Shown piece by piece: positions 1 through 10,461 of a DNA stretch of 64,000 bases. The stretch comes from Microbispora rosea (GTDB taxonomy: Bacteria; Actinomycetota; Actinomycetes; Streptosporangiales; Streptosporangiaceae). The stretch's first letter is position 1. Every line of letters begins with the position of its first letter. Position numbers and translations under genes: made by a program. The DNA lies in the NCBI RefSeq assembly GCF_900156315.1, contig NZ_FTNI01000002.1:484598-548597 (forward strand). The letters run 5' to 3'. The notes beneath the pieces are model-generated. The model ran no database searches, was not told the origin of the DNA, and was given only the letters and a program-made list of their open reading frames with translations.

Positions 1-1207
1 TCCGTCCCGTCCCGTCGGCCGAGCCGTCGTCCACGACGACGACCTCGACCGGGCCCGGGTAGTCGGTCGCGACCAGGGACCGCACCGTCGCCTCGATCCC
101 CGCCGCCTCGTTGTAGGCGGGGACGATCACCGAGACCGGCGGCGGGGCCGTCCATTGGGGCGTCCCGGTGGATCTCCGGCGCGTTCTGCGGGCGTGCGCC
201 CACGCCAGCGCGACGAAAAGGGTCAGCCGGAGCAGGGTGAGCACGCCGGCCGCGGCGAGGAACCAGCCGAGCGCCTCGACGAAGGCGAAGGACGCCCGCT
301 GGGCGAACCCCAGCACCGTGCCGAGGACGCGCTCGTTCGGGGAGGCGGCGGTGTGCGCCGTGGGAAGCCCGACGGCCTCGGTGAGCGTGGTGGCGGTGTA
401 TCCGTTCCTCTCCAGCCGGGTGAGCAGCCGGTCGACGGCGGCCAGCGTCCGGGCGCGGTCGCCTCCCGAGTCGTGGAATATGATCACCGCGCCCTCGCCC
501 TCGGCCGTGCGCGCGAGGGACGCCAGGACCATCTCGTCCACGGGCGGGCGGCTCCAGTCCTGGGTGTCCACGTCGGCGAACGTCACGAGATATCCCTCGT
601 CGCCGAGCAGCCGCATCGCGGTGAGCTGCCCGTACCCGACCGCTCCCGGGCCCGAGGAGTACGGGATGCGGGCGAGGCGGGTGTGGATCCCGGCCGCCGC
701 GGCCAGCGCCTTCTGGGTCAGGGACATCTCCACACGGACCCGCCAGGCCGGCACCGCCGCCAGGTCGGCGTGGGTGTAGGTGTGGTTGCCGATCTCGTGC
801 CCTTCCGCGACCAGGCGGCGGGCGAGCTCGGGGTGCTCGGCGACGCGGGCCCCGAGGACGAAGAAGGTCGCCTTCGCGTGGTGCTCGCGGAGCAGGTCGA
901 GCAGCCGGGGCGTCCAGCGCGGGTCGGGACCGTCGTCGAAGGTGAGCGCCACCCGGCGGGGCTTGGGCCGCGCGCTGAGCGGCCGGGCCCCCGAGACGTT
1001 GACCAGAGGGCCGCCCGAGCGGATCCGCTCCAGCTCGGCGGAGTCGCCGTAGTCCGCCGGGGGCGGCTGGGTCTCGCCGACGACGTTGTGCGCGTACGCG
1101 TTGAGCAGCAGCGCTCCGGTCATGAGCAGCGCGGCGATCGCGACGAGGAACCAGTGGCCGCGCGGCTCCGCCGGCCGCCGCCCGGCCGGTCTGCGCCGTC
1201 GTCTCAT
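1..1207 (-). CDS. Bifunctional polysaccharide deacetylase / family 2 glycosyltransferase (3' end outside window)
   Basis: The reverse strand reads from ATG at 1207 without a stop to the window edge (402 codons seen). Residues about 19-38 form a membrane anchor. A NodB-type deacetylase domain follows, with TFDDGPD at 89-95, the metal-binding NHTYTH (H142, H146), a DVDTQDW motif and FHDSGGDR. A second hydrophobic stretch near residue 320 leads into the start of a GT2 domain ([10 protein letters not shown], then VVVVDDGS). This architecture is known for membrane enzymes that polymerise and trim N-acetylhexosamine polymers, so an envelope or exopolysaccharide role is likely. The catalytic half of the transferase lies outside the window. 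The start sits 7 bases after the stop of the upstream Pro-rich gene, so the two are probably co-transcribed. Confidence 0.88.
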   Translation of the reverse strand, partial: MRRRRRPAGRRPAEPRGHWFLVAIAALLMTGALLLNAYAHNVVGETQPPPADYGDSAELERIRSGGPLVNVSGARPLSARPKPRRVALTFDDGPDPRWTPRLLDLLREHHAKATFFVLGARVAEHPELARRLVAEGHEIGNHTYTHADLAAVPAWRVRVEMSLTQKALAAAAGIHTRLARIPYSSGPGAVGYGQLTAMRLLGDEGYLVTFADVDTQDWSRPPVDEMVLASLARTAEGEGAVIIFHDSGGDRARTLAAVDRLLTRLERNGYTATTLTEAVGLPTAHTAASPNERVLGTVLGFAQRASFAFVEALGWFLAAAGVLTLLRLTLFVALAWAHARRTRRRSTGTPQWTAPPPVSVIVPAYNEAAGIEATVRSLVATDYPGPVEVVVVDDGSADGTGR

Positions 1208-1214
1208 CGGCGCG

Positions 1215-1808
1215 TCACTGGGAGGTCCCCTTCGTCGGCCCGGGCTGCCGGGGAGGCGTCTGGGTGGTGCCGGGCTCCGGTGCGGGGGTCCGCGTCGCCT
1301 CCTCGGCGGGCGCCGTGGTCTGCGCGACCTCGGGCGCCGACGGCGCGGGCGTGGACTCGCCGGACGCGGAGATCAGCACATCCGGCTCCGGGACCGCGGA
1401 GGGCGTCGTGCTCGGCGTGCGTCTGCCCCGATCGGCAGGCGCGGCGGAGCGCCCTCTGCCCGCGGGCCGGCGAGCGGAGGGAGTCCGCCGTGCGGGAGCC
1501 GCCGTCGCGCGCGGCGTGCCGCTCGCCCCCGCCTCGTCCAAGGGGACAGGCCTGCGCCCGGACCGCGACGGCGTGGGGGAGCCCGTGGGGGAGCGTTCCA
1601 TCTCCTGTTGTCCCTGTGGCTGCTGTCCCTGGGGGCCGGGCCATCCCATCGGGGGCAGTTCGGGGCCGGCCAGCGCTCCGCTCACCAGGGTGAGGGTCAG
1701 CGCGAGGACGGTGATCGCCCCGCCGACCGCGGTGGCTGTCAAGATCTTGGCCCGGCGTCCGCTCTGGTCCACGAAGACGGCCGTACGCTCCGGACGATGA
1801 TCTTCCAC
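1215..1808 (-). CDS. Membrane-anchored Pro/Thr/Ser-rich protein
   Basis: A 197-residue protein from GTG 1808. It has a short cytoplasmic head, one membrane segment at about residues 20-47 ([20 protein letters not shown]), then a low-complexity Pro/Ser/Thr/Arg-rich tail with no recognisable domain. It ends 7 bases before the deacetylase/glycosyltransferase gene on the same strand, so it may be an accessory or wall-spanning partner of that enzyme; this is inference from position. No family is assigned. Confidence 0.7.
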   Translation of the reverse strand: MEDHRPERTAVFVDQSGRRAKILTATAVGGAITVLALTLTLVSGALAGPELPPMGWPGPQGQQPQGQQEMERSPTGSPTPSRSGRRPVPLDEAGASGTPRATAAPARRTPSARRPAGRGRSAAPADRGRRTPSTTPSAVPEPDVLISASGESTPAPSAPEVAQTTAPAEEATRTPAPEPGTTQTPPRQPGPTKGTSQ

Positions 1809-2117
1809 GACGCAGGATCGTACGCGAGTCGAAAGCAGCTTCGAGAAGTTCAGACCGTTTTGTGATCAGGCATAGCAGGATTTCCCGATGACCGGCACCG
1901 GGACCTTCGGCCGGGGGGCGGCGTCGCGGGGGTGCCGTGCGCTTCAGACCCCTCGGCGGGGGTGGGGCTGGTTAAATGAGACAAGGTCAACCCCCAGGTC
2001 ACAGGCGTATGGACTAAGTTGACGTTTGTGCCGTTATGGGGTGGTATCGGGGGCGGTGGTGCCGGGCTTTCGGTCAATGGGGACCGGAAGGAACGCGCCC
2101 ACGTGGAGGAGTGGCGC
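1809..2117. other. Divergent intergenic region, 309 bp
   Basis: This region lies between the Pro-rich membrane protein gene (leftward) and kynA (rightward). On the plus strand a plausible promoter for kynA is TTGACG (2019-2024), a 17-bp spacer and TGGTAT (2042-2047). Nothing else is recognised. Confidence 0.4.
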
Positions 2118-2939
2118 ATGCCTGCGACGCCGTACGGCCGGGCCGGGTCGGGGGACATCCTGCCCCCGCCGCGCAGCTTCGGCGAGGAGGGCGGGCGCCT
2201 GTCCTATGGCGGCTATCTCCGCCTCCCCGAGCTGCTCGCCCAGCAGGAGCAGCGGTCAGGGGCCAGCGACGAACTGCTGTTCATCACCGTTCACCAGGTC
2301 TACGAGCTGTGGTTCAAGCTCCTCCTGCACGAGCTGGAGCGGATCAGGGACGCGATGATCGAGGGCGCGCTCTGGCGCGCCAGGCACCTGTTCCGCCGGG
2401 TCCACGCGGTGGAGAAGGTCCTGGTCGACCAGGTCCACGTGCTGGAGACCATGACGCCGCAGGACTTCCTGCAGTTCCGGTCGGTCCTCGCCCCCGCGAG
2501 CGGCTTCCAGTCGGTGCAGTTCCGCGAGCTGGAGTTCCTCTCCGGCGCCAAGGACCCGTCGTACCTCGGCCGGCTCAGGGACGCGAGCGAGGCGGAACTC
2601 GCCAGGCTCCGGCGGCGGCTCGCCGAGCCGACGCTGTGGGACGCTTTCGTCACCGCCCTCTCCCAGCGCGGCCTGCCGGTCTCCGACGAGGAGATCATGG
2701 AATCCCTGCTGGCCGTGGCCCGTGACCGGGGGTCGTACGACGATCTGTGGGACCTGGCCGAAGATCTCCTCACCCACGACGAGACGACCGCGCTCTGGCG
2801 GATGAGGCACATGCAGATGGTGGAGCGCCAGATCGGAACGAAATCCGGTACGGGAGGCTCCTCCGGGGCACCGTACTTGAGGGGAAGAACGCGTTTGCAC
2901 TTCTTTCCCCTGCTGTGGGAACTCCGGGCCTGGCTTTGA
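2118..2939 (+). CDS. kynA: Tryptophan 2,3-dioxygenase
   Basis: A heme dioxygenase that opens the indole ring of L-tryptophan to N-formylkynurenine. The 273-residue product matches the usual bacterial length. It carries the N-terminal helix motif FITVHQVYELWFK (distal His59) and the C-terminal heme-His/substrate loop RHMQMVERQIGTKSGTGGSSG split around residues 220-245, ending FFPLLWELRAWL. I chose ATG 2118 because GGAGGA (2105-2110) sits 7 bases upstream; the frame is open further upstream but without homology. No kynurenine formamidase or kynureninase is nearby, so the kynurenine formed must be used by genes elsewhere. The gdh gene follows 26 bases later, so they may share a transcript. Confidence 0.93.
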   Translation: MPATPYGRAGSGDILPPPRSFGEEGGRLSYGGYLRLPELLAQQEQRSGASDELLFITVHQVYELWFKLLLHELERIRDAMIEGALWRARHLFRRVHAVEKVLVDQVHVLETMTPQDFLQFRSVLAPASGFQSVQFRELEFLSGAKDPSYLGRLRDASEAELARLRRRLAEPTLWDAFVTALSQRGLPVSDEEIMESLLAVARDRGSYDDLWDLAEDLLTHDETTALWRMRHMQMVERQIGTKSGTGGSSGAPYLRGRTRLHFFPLLWELRAWL

Positions 2940-2965
2940 ATCCTCACAAGGGAGTGAGTAGCGAC

Positions 2966-5900
2966 ATGCCGCTCGAAATGGCGCTAAGTCGGCAGGAATC
3001 GGAAGAAGCGCTGGACGAGCTTCTCCGCATCGCCGCCGAGAGGTGCGCGCACGCGCCGGGAGCGCTGCAGGTGGAGGGCGAGGACCCCCTGGCCTTCCTG
3101 AGGCGGTACTACCGCAACGTCCCGGTCGAGGACCTGGCCGACCGCGACCCGGTGGACGTGTACGGCCCCGCGATGGCCCACCGCCACCTGGCTCAGCACC
3201 GGCCGCAGGGACGCGCGCTGGTCCGCGTCTACACCCCCACGCTTGAGGAGTTCGGCTGGGACCCGGGCCGCTCGGTGGTCCAGATCGTCACCGACGACAT
3301 GCCGTTCCTCGTCGACTCGGTGACGACGGAGCTGGACCGGCACGAGATCGGCACCCACCTGATCGTCCACCCGCAGATGCGGGTGCGCAGGGACATGACC
3401 GGCGAGCTGCTCGGCCCCGACAGGGAGGACATGACCGGGCAGGTCATCCGCGAGTCCTGGATGCACATCGAGGTCGACCGGCAGGCCGATCACGCCGTGC
3501 TCAAGGAGCTGGAGAACGACCTGCAGCGGGTGCTGCTCGACGTGCGCTGCGCGGTCGAGGACTTCGCCAAGATGCGGGCGCTCGCCGTGCAGACCGCCGA
3601 GGACCTGGCGGTCAACCCGCCGCCGCTCGACCCCGCGCAGGTCGAGGACGGCATGGAGCTGCTGCGCTGGCTGGCCGACGGGCACTTCACGTTCCTCGGC
3701 TACCGCGAATACCGGCTGGAGGACACCGACGGCGGCGCCGCGCTGCGCGGCCTGCCCGGCACCGGGCTCGGCATCCTGCGGGCCGACAAGGCCGGATCGG
3801 CCAGCTTCGCGGCCCTGCCGCCGAAGGTGCGGGCGAAGGCGCGCGAGAAACAGCTGCTGATCGTCACCAAGGCCAACAGCCGGGCCACCGTCTACAAGCC
3901 CCACTACCTCGACTACGTCGGGATCAAGGTCTTCTCGCCCGAGGGCGAGGTGATCGGCGAGCGGCGGTTCCTCGGCCTGTTCACCCACGTGGCGTACAAC
4001 GAGTCGATCTCCCGGATCCCGGTCCTGCGGCGCAAGCTCGCCGAGGTGCTGGAGCACGCCGGGCTGTCGCCCGACAGCCACGACGGCAAGGATCTGATGG
4101 AGATCCTGGAGACCTACCCGCGCACCGAGCTCTTCCAGATGCCCGTGGCCGAGCTGCTGCCCATCGCGCTCGGCGTGCTGCGGCTGCGCGAGCGCAAGCA
4201 GGTCAAGCTGTTCCTGCGCCGCGACGACTACGGCCGCTACATCTCCTGCCTGATCTTCCTGCCGCGTGACCGCTACACCACCAAGGTCCGCCTGCACATG
4301 CAGCGCATCCTGATGAAGGCGCTCGGCGGCACCTCGCTCGACTACAGCACGATGATCGGCGAGTCGGCGCTGGCCCGGCTGCACATCGTGATCCGCGGCG
4401 AGCGCGGCAAGCCGCTCGGCGAGACGCCGGTCGACCTCGATGAGCTGGAGGCGCGGCTGGCCGCCACCACCCGCACGTGGGAGGACGACCTCGCCGCCGC
4501 GATCGCCGAGCTGTGCCCGGAGGAGGACGCGCCCCGGCTGCTGCGCCGCTACGGCACCGCCTTCCCCGAGGGCTACAAGGCCGACTTCCCCGCGCGTACG
4601 GCCGTCGCCGACCTCAAGCGGCTGGAGGCGCTCGGCGAGGATCCGAACGCCATTGGCATGAACCTCTACGAGCCGTACGGCGCGGCGGAGGGGGAGCGGC
4701 GCTTCAAGCTCTACCGGCTGGGCGCGCCGATCTCGCTGTCGCGGGTGCTCCCGCTGCTGCAGCGGATGGGCGTCGAGGTGGTGGACGAGCGGCCGTACGA
4801 GGTGGACCGCGACCACGACCCCGACACCCGGGACGCCTGGATCTACGACTTCGGCCTGCGGTACACCCCCTCCGAGGAGGTGCACCGCGACGAGTTCAAG
4901 CGGCTGTTCCAGGACGCGTTCGCCGTGCTGTGGCGCGGCGAGGTGGAGAACGACGGCTTCAACGCGCTCGTGCTGGCCGGCGGGCTCACGTGGGAGCAGG
5001 CCGAGATCCTCCGGGCGTACGCCAAGTATCTGCGGCAGGCCGGCACCACCTTCAGCCAGTCGTACATAGAGAAGGTGCTGCACGGCAACGTGCGGCTGGC
5101 CCGGCTCCTGGTGCGGCTGTTCGAGGCCAGGCTCGACCCGCGGCGGCCGGACGACGGCAGGGCGGAGGTCTGCGACGCGCTGACCGAGGAGATCCTCGCC
5201 TCGCTGGACGAGGTGGCCTCGCTCGACGAGGACCGCATCCTGCGGGCCTACCTGGAGATGATCCAGGCGACGCTGCGCACCAACGTCTTCCAGGCCGCGC
5301 CCTCAGGAAAGGACGCCGAGGGGCGCGACGCCGGGGACGCGGGCAGCCAGTTCGTCACCGGCAGGCGCAAGCCGTACATCTCGCTGAAGGTCGATCCGCA
5401 GGCGATCAGCGTGCTGCCGCTGCCCCGGCCGAAGTACGAGATCTTCGTGTACTCGCCGCGGGTCGAGGGCGTGCACCTGCGCTTCGGCAAGGTCGCCCGC
5501 GGCGGCCTGCGCTGGTCGGACCGCATGGAGGACTTCCGCACGGAGATCCTCGGCCTGGTCAAGGCGCAGATGGTCAAGAACACCGTCATCGTGCCGACCG
5601 GCTCCAAGGGCGGATTCGTCGTCAAGCAGCCCCCCGCGGGCGGGCGCGACGAGTTCCTCGCCGAGGGCGTGGCCTGCTACCGCCACTTCATCTCCGGCCT
5701 GCTCGACCTCACCGACAACCTGGTCGCGGGGCAGGTCGTGCCGCCGCCCGACGTCGTGCGGCACGACGGCGACGACACCTACCTCGTGGTCGCCGCCGAC
5801 AAGGGCACCGCGACGTTTTCCGACATCGCCAACGAGGTGGCCAAGGAGTACGGCTACTGGCTCGGCGACGCCTTCGCCTCCGGCGGGTCGGTCGGCTACG

Positions 5901-7921
5901 ACCACAAGGCCATGGGCATCACCGCCAGGGGCGCCTGGGAGTCGGTCAAGTACCACTTCCGCACGCTCGGCGTGGACGTGCAGAGCACCGACTTCACCGT
6001 GGCCGGCGTCGGCGACATGTCCGGCGACGTTTTCGGCAACGGGATGCTCCTGTCGGAGCACATCCGGCTCGTGGCGGCCTTCGACCACCGGCACGTCTTC
6101 GTCGACCCCGACCCGGACGCCGCGCGGAGCTTCGCCGAGCGGCGACGGCTGTTCGAGCTGCCCAGAAGCTCCTGGGACGACTACGACAGGAAGCTCATCT
6201 CGGCGGGCGGCGGCGTGTGGCCGCGCACCGCGAAGTCGATCCCGGTCTCGCCCCAGACGCGCGCCGCGCTCGGCCTGCCGCACAACGTCACCGCGCTCGC
6301 GCCGAACGACCTGATCAGCGCGATCCTGCGGGCCCCCGTCGACCTGCTGTGGAACGGCGGCATCGGCACGTACGTCAAGGCGTCGTCGGAGACCCACGCC
6401 GACGCGGGGGACAAGGCCAACGACGCGCTGCGGATCAACGCGGCCGACCTGCGCTGCAAGGTCGTGGGCGAGGGCGGCAACCTCGGCTTCACCCAGCGCG
6501 CCCGGATCGAGTTCGCGCTGAACGGCGGGCTGATCAACACGGACTTCATCGACAACTCGGCCGGTGTGGACACCTCCGACCACGAGGTGAACATCAAGAT
6601 CCTGCTCGACCAGGTCGTCCGCGACGGCGACATGACCGACAAGCAGCGCAACCAGCTTTTCCTCGACATGACCGACGAGGTGGGCAGGCTGGTGCTGGAG
6701 GACAACTACGCCCAGAACGTCGTGCTCGCGGCGGCCCGGGCGCAGGCGCCGGAGATGCTCCACATCCACGCCCGCTACCTGCGGAGGCTGGAGCGCGAGG
6801 GGCTGGTCAACCGGGAGCTGGAGTTCCTGCCGTCGGACAAGGTGCTCGCCGAGCGGCGCCAGGCCGGGCTCGGGCTCACCAACCCCGAGTTCGCGGTGCT
6901 GCTCGCCTACACCAAGCTCGTGGTGGACGCGGAGCTGCTGCAGTCGGACATCCCCGACGACCCGTCGCTGGCGTCCTGGCTAGTGTCGTACTTCCCCTCG
7001 GCCCTGCGCGACCGCTTCCGGCCGTACATGGACTCCCACCCGCTGCGCCGGGAGATCATCACCACCCGGATCGTCAACGACGTGGTGAACTTCGGCGGGA
7101 CGAGCTTCGCCTACCGGTTCGGCGAGGAGACCGGCGCCTCGACGGCCGACATCGTGCGGGCCTACCTCGTGACGCGGGAGGTCTTCGACCTGCCGTCGTT
7201 CATGCGCCAGGTCGAGGAGCTGGACAACGAGGTGGACACCTCGACCCAGCTCGCCATGCTGATGGAGGGCCGCAAGCTGTCCGAGCGCGGCACCCGCTGG
7301 CTGCTCGGCAACCGCCGACCCCCGCTCGACCTCGCCTCGACGGCCCGCTACTTCATCGAGGGCGCCGCCGGGCTGCTGCCCCACCTGCCCAAGCTGCTGA
7401 CCGGCCCCGACCTGTCGGCGTACGAGGAGCGCAGGGACTCCTTCGCGGCCAGGGGCGTGCCCGGGGAGCTGGCCGAGCGGGTCGCGGCGATGGTGCCGGC
7501 CTACTCCACGTTCGACCTCGTGGAGATCGCGGCGTACACCGGCCGGCCCGTGAGCGAGGTGGCCGAGGTCTACTTCGACCTGGCCGACCGGCTCCAGCTC
7601 GCCCGGCTGCGCGAGCGGGTGATCGCGCTGCCGCGCGACAGCCGGTGGAACTCGATGGCCAGGTCGGCGCTGCGCGACGACCTGTACGCCGCCCACGCGA
7701 CGCTGACCAGGGACGTGCTGATCCACAGCCGGCCGGGCCTGTCGCCGGAGGAGCGGCTGGCGAGCTGGACGGAGGCCAACGAGGCCGCCGTGACGCGCGC
7801 GCGGCAGACGCTGTCGGAGATCTGGGAGAGCGACACCTTCGACCTTGCGACGCTGTCGGTGGCGCTGCGGGCGGTGCGGACGCTGGTCTCCACCAGCAAC
7901 CTCCCCCACGCGGAGGCGTGA
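2966..7921 (+). CDS. gdh: NAD-specific glutamate dehydrogenase, large (180-kDa) type
   Basis: Oxidative deamination of glutamate to 2-oxoglutarate with NAD. The 1651-residue product has the size of the large GDH class first described in Streptomyces. The N-terminal regulatory region includes DDMPFLVDSVTTELDRH near residue 110. The catalytic core is in the last 800 residues: LRWSDRMEDFRTEILGLVKAQ, VPTGSKGGFVVK and DNSAGVDTSDHEVNIK. I chose ATG 2966 since GGGAG lies about 11 bases upstream and homology begins at once; the longer open frame to 2747 overlaps kynA. It is convergent with the lipoprotein gene, with stops 13 bases apart. Confidence 0.95.
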   Translation: MPLEMALSRQESEEALDELLRIAAERCAHAPGALQVEGEDPLAFLRRYYRNVPVEDLADRDPVDVYGPAMAHRHLAQHRPQGRALVRVYTPTLEEFGWDPGRSVVQIVTDDMPFLVDSVTTELDRHEIGTHLIVHPQMRVRRDMTGELLGPDREDMTGQVIRESWMHIEVDRQADHAVLKELENDLQRVLLDVRCAVEDFAKMRALAVQTAEDLAVNPPPLDPAQVEDGMELLRWLADGHFTFLGYREYRLEDTDGGAALRGLPGTGLGILRADKAGSASFAALPPKVRAKAREKQLLIVTKANSRATVYKPHYLDYVGIKVFSPEGEVIGERRFLGLFTHVAYNESISRIPVLRRKLAEVLEHAGLSPDSHDGKDLMEILETYPRTELFQMPVAELLPIALGVLRLRERKQVKLFLRRDDYGRYISCLIFLPRDRYTTKVRLHMQRILMKALGGTSLDYSTMIGESALARLHIVIRGERGKPLGETPVDLDELEARLAATTRTWEDDLAAAIAELCPEEDAPRLLRRYGTAFPEGYKADFPARTAVADLKRLEALGEDPNAIGMNLYEPYGAAEGERRFKLYRLGAPISLSRVLPLLQRMGVEVVDERPYEVDRDHDPDTRDAWIYDFGLRYTPSEEVHRDEFKRLFQDAFAVLWRGEVENDGFNALVLAGGLTWEQAEILRAYAKYLRQAGTTFSQSYIEKVLHGNVRLARLLVRLFEARLDPRRPDDGRAEVCDALTEEILASLDEVASLDEDRILRAYLEMIQATLRTNVFQAAPSGKDAEGRDAGDAGSQFVTGRRKPYISLKVDPQAISVLPLPRPKYEIFVYSPRVEGVHLRFGKVARGGLRWSDRMEDFRTEILGLVKAQMVKNTVIVPTGSKGGFVVKQPPAGGRDEFLAEGVACYRHFISGLLDLTDNLVAGQVVPPPDVVRHDGDDTYLVVAADKGTATFSDIANEVAKEYGYWLGDAFASGGSVGYDHKAMGITARGAWESVKYHFRTLGVDVQSTDFTVAGVGDMSGDVFGNGMLLSEHIRLVAAFDHRHVFVDPDPDAARSFAERRRLFELPRSSWDDYDRKLISAGGGVWPRTAKSIPVSPQTRAALGLPHNVTALAPNDLISAILRAPVDLLWNGGIGTYVKASSETHADAGDKANDALRINAADLRCKVVGEGGNLGFTQRARIEFALNGGLINTDFIDNSAGVDTSDHEVNIKILLDQVVRDGDMTDKQRNQLFLDMTDEVGRLVLEDNYAQNVVLAAARAQAPEMLHIHARYLRRLEREGLVNRELEFLPSDKVLAERRQAGLGLTNPEFAVLLAYTKLVVDAELLQSDIPDDPSLASWLVSYFPSALRDRFRPYMDSHPLRREIITTRIVNDVVNFGGTSFAYRFGEETGASTADIVRAYLVTREVFDLPSFMRQVEELDNEVDTSTQLAMLMEGRKLSERGTRWLLGNRRPPLDLASTARYFIEGAAGLLPHLPKLLTGPDLSAYEERRDSFAARGVPGELAERVAAMVPAYSTFDLVEIAAYTGRPVSEVAEVYFDLADRLQLARLRERVIALPRDSRWNSMARSALRDDLYAAHATLTRDVLIHSRPGLSPEERLASWTEANEAAVTRARQTLSEIWESDTFDLATLSVALRAVRTLVSTSNLPHAEA

Positions 7922-7934
7922 CCGTGCCGGGTGG

Positions 7935-9005
7935 TCAGTGGTTGGAGCCGCCGGTGACGATGCCCTCGTAGCCGACGACGTGCGCGGGCGCGGTGGACGC
8001 CTTGGGCGGCACCGCGCTCACGTACTGCTGGGTCTCGACGATCTGCCGCTTCTGCCGGATGAACAGGCTCTTGGTGGGGCTCAGCAGCCAGCGGGCCTCC
8101 GCGGGCACCGCCACCGGACGCCCCTCGCCGCACTTGAGCCCCTGTGGGGTGGGGGTCCAGGAGGACGTGCGGACCAGCGTGTACAGCATCATCGCGCCGC
8201 CGTCGCGCGTGCGCAGCGCGAAGATCGGATAGTTGGGGGCCGAGGCGAAGATCGACTCGTAGTTCATGCAGTCGTCGGCCTTCGCCGTCTCCTTGGTCTC
8301 GCTGATCTCGTCGTAGAAGCCCGTCGTCTGCGGACCGGGGGCGATCAGCCCGGAGGCGTAGCCCTTGGGGCCCTCCTCGGCGACCGTCGCGTGCAGCGGG
8401 CCCATCAGGTTGGGGCTGATGGCCACCGAGGTGTCGCGCGGCTCCAGCGCCGTGGCGTACCCGTCCTCGTCGAGGGCGACCGTGGGCGGCGTCTGCCCGG
8501 GGTAGAGGAGGGACGCGAAGCTGTTGAGCCACCGCCCTTCCCTGCCCTGCCGTACGAACGTGAACACGCCCGTGCGGACCTCGCCTGACGCGTCGCGCCG
8601 CCGGGCGGTGGCCGCGAACCAGACGGTCGAGCGGCCGCTCTGCCGGGGCACGAGCACCGTACGGCGATCCCACGTGTAGTGGGCGGGCTTGCCCTCCCGG
8701 GAGTGGATGCCGGCGATCGTGATGGGCCGCTGGCCGTCCTGGGTGAGCAGGAGCGCCCACCGGTCGGCCCCGGCCTGCCGCAGCACGTCGTCGGTGTCCA
8801 GGAACGCGTCGAGCGCCTCGGACGCCTCCTCCAGGGTCACCGCCGGGGGACTGGGCGACGGCGACGGGCTGCCGCCGGCGCTCGGCAGGGTGGAGGTGGC
8901 GGCCGCGGGGCTGGCCGTCGGCCTGGCCGGTTCCCCGCCCGAGCAGGCGGCGACCGTACAGGTGAGGAGGGCAAGGGCCAGCGCACTTCGAACGACCCCG
9001 TTCAC
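7935..9005 (-). CDS. Secreted lipoprotein of unknown function
   Basis: A 356-residue protein from GTG 9005, which has GGGAGG five to six bases upstream; an in-frame ATG at 9032 is less well placed. The lipobox is [11 protein letters not shown], giving a lipid-anchored extracellular protein. A Thr/Ser/Pro/Ala-rich linker follows, then an alpha/beta region with two NTF2-like-looking halves ([18 protein letters not shown] start; long region to [20 protein letters not shown]). It resembles uncharacterised actinobacterial lipoproteins (possibly the DUF8094 group; I am unsure of the number). It diverges from prfB. Confidence 0.8.
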   Translation of the reverse strand: MNGVVRSALALALLTCTVAACSGGEPARPTASPAAATSTLPSAGGSPSPSPSPPAVTLEEASEALDAFLDTDDVLRQAGADRWALLLTQDGQRPITIAGIHSREGKPAHYTWDRRTVLVPRQSGRSTVWFAATARRRDASGEVRTGVFTFVRQGREGRWLNSFASLLYPGQTPPTVALDEDGYATALEPRDTSVAISPNLMGPLHATVAEEGPKGYASGLIAPGPQTTGFYDEISETKETAKADDCMNYESIFASAPNYPIFALRTRDGGAMMLYTLVRTSSWTPTPQGLKCGEGRPVAVPAEARWLLSPTKSLFIRQKRQIVETQQYVSAVPPKASTAPAHVVGYEGIVTGGSNH

Positions 9006-9052
9006 CCCAGCCTCCCCATGCAATCGATTCACATGCTACCGAGGCGTGCTGC

Positions 9053-9088
9053 CTGACCGGGTCTCCGATTCGCGTACCCTTTACAGAC
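9053..9088 (+). promoter_or_regulatory. prfB promoter giving a leaderless transcript
   Basis: CTGACC (9053-9058), a 16-bp spacer and TACCCT (9075-9080) lie 8 bases before the GTG of prfB. No Shine-Dalgarno sequence is present. The spacing puts the transcription start at or next to the start codon. Confidence 0.6.
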
Positions 9089-10207
9089 GTGGCAGTCATC
9101 GATCCAGCCGAAGAAATCAACGAGCTTAGCGGCACGCTGAAGGGCATTCAGGACGTGCTCGACCTCGACGCCCTGCGCAAGCAGATCGCCGAGTTGGAGG
9201 ACCAGGCTGCCGCGCCCGATCTGTGGAACGACCCCGAGCAGGCGCAGCGCGTCACCAGCCGGCTCTCCCATCTGCAGGCCGAGGTTAACCGGGTGGACGG
9301 TCTGGGCCGCCGTCTGGAGGACCTGCCGATCCTGTTCGAGCTGGCGTCCGAAGAGGGCGACGAGGACGCGCTGGCCGAGGCGGAAAGGGAGCTTTCCGCG
9401 CTCAGGTCCGAGGTCGGCGCGCTCGAGGTCCGCACGCTCCTGTCGGGCGAGTACGACGCCCGTGAGGCCCTGGTGACCATCAACGCGCAGGCGGGCGGCG
9501 TCGACGCGGCCGACTGGGCCCAGATGCTGCTGCGCATGTACCTGCGGTGGGCCGAGCGCAAGGGCTACCCGGCGGAGGTCTACGAGACCTCCTACGCCGA
9601 GGAGGCCGGCATCAAGTCGGCCACGTTCGCGGTCAAGGCCCCCTACGCGTACGGCACGCTCAGGGGCGAGCACGGCACCCACCGGCTGGTGCGGATCAGC
9701 CCGTTCGACAACCAGGGCCGCCGGCAGACCTCGTTCGCGGGCGTCGACGTGGTGCCCGTGGTCGAGCAGACCGACCACATCGACATCAACGAGGACGACC
9801 TGCGCATCGACGTCTACCGGTCGTCCGGCCCGGGCGGACAGGGCGTGAACACGACCGACTCGGCCGTGCGGATCACCCACCTCCCGACCGGGATCGTGGT
9901 CTCCTGCCAGAACGAGCGGTCGCAGCTGCAGAACCGGGCGACGGCGATGGCCGTCCTGTCCGCCAAGCTGCTGGAGCGCAAGCGCCAGGAGGAGGCCGCG
10001 GCGATGAACGAGCTGCGCGGTGAGACGACGACGTCGTGGGGCACGCAGATCCGCAACTACGTGCTGCACCCCTACCAGATCGTCAAGGACCTGCGTACGG
10101 GTGTGGAGGCGGGCAACCCCTCCGCCGTGCTGGACGGCGACCTCGACGAGTTCATCGAGGGCGAGATCCGCTGGTCGCGGCGCCAGGAGGCGGGTGACGG
10201 TCAGTAA
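9089..10207 (+). CDS. prfB: Peptide chain release factor 2
   Basis: Reads UGA and UAA and triggers peptide release. The 372-residue product has an N-terminal coiled helical domain, the codon-recognition tripeptide in [15 protein letters not shown] (SPF, RF2 type), and the peptidyl-transfer loop [20 protein letters not shown] with the universal GGQ. The frame is continuous from GTG 9089, so the autoregulatory +1 frameshift (in-frame UGA near codon 25) found in many bacteria is absent. The promoter implies leaderless translation. Its stop overlaps the end of the small convergent zinc-ribbon gene by 7 bp. Confidence 0.96.
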   Translation: MAVIDPAEEINELSGTLKGIQDVLDLDALRKQIAELEDQAAAPDLWNDPEQAQRVTSRLSHLQAEVNRVDGLGRRLEDLPILFELASEEGDEDALAEAERELSALRSEVGALEVRTLLSGEYDAREALVTINAQAGGVDAADWAQMLLRMYLRWAERKGYPAEVYETSYAEEAGIKSATFAVKAPYAYGTLRGEHGTHRLVRISPFDNQGRRQTSFAGVDVVPVVEQTDHIDINEDDLRIDVYRSSGPGGQGVNTTDSAVRITHLPTGIVVSCQNERSQLQNRATAMAVLSAKLLERKRQEEAAAMNELRGETTTSWGTQIRNYVLHPYQIVKDLRTGVEAGNPSAVLDGDLDEFIEGEIRWSRRQEAGDGQ

Positions 10208-10389
10208 CCGCTGACGTGCGTGAGCGCGACGAGCGCCACGACCAGTAGCACGATCAGCGCGATGACCAGGGGCGACAGCCCCATGAACCCGTGGTGGTGA
10301 ACCTTGGCGCGGCCCTCCCGGCAGACGGGGCAGCGCCCCTCCACCACGGGGCCCGCGCACGCGGCGCAGATCAAGTGTTCGCAGCTCAT
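10201..10389 (-). CDS. Small zinc-ribbon membrane protein
   Basis: A 62-residue protein. An N-terminal Cys cluster ([23 protein letters not shown]: CxxxxxCxxC and CxxC) looks like a zinc knuckle. One membrane segment follows ([19 protein letters not shown]). Function unknown. The gene is convergent with prfB and overlaps its stop; it starts at ATG 10389. The Cys spacing and the hydrophobic tail argue that it is a real gene rather than a shadow of prfB. Confidence 0.7.
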   Translation of the reverse strand: MSCEHLICAACAGPVVEGRCPVCREGRAKVHHHGFMGLSPLVIALIVLLVVALVALTHVSGY

Positions 10390-10461
10390 AGCAGCTTTAC
10401 CGCCCCATCGCCCAAGGGCTAATCGTTTTGTTTCCGTTATGGACGTTCCATGCCAGTGTTA

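Noticed and set aside
2984..5083. Long reverse-strand open frame of 699 codons inside gdh
   Set aside because: It is the antisense shadow of the glutamate dehydrogenase gene: His/Arg/Val-rich, no domain, explained by GC-rich third positions.
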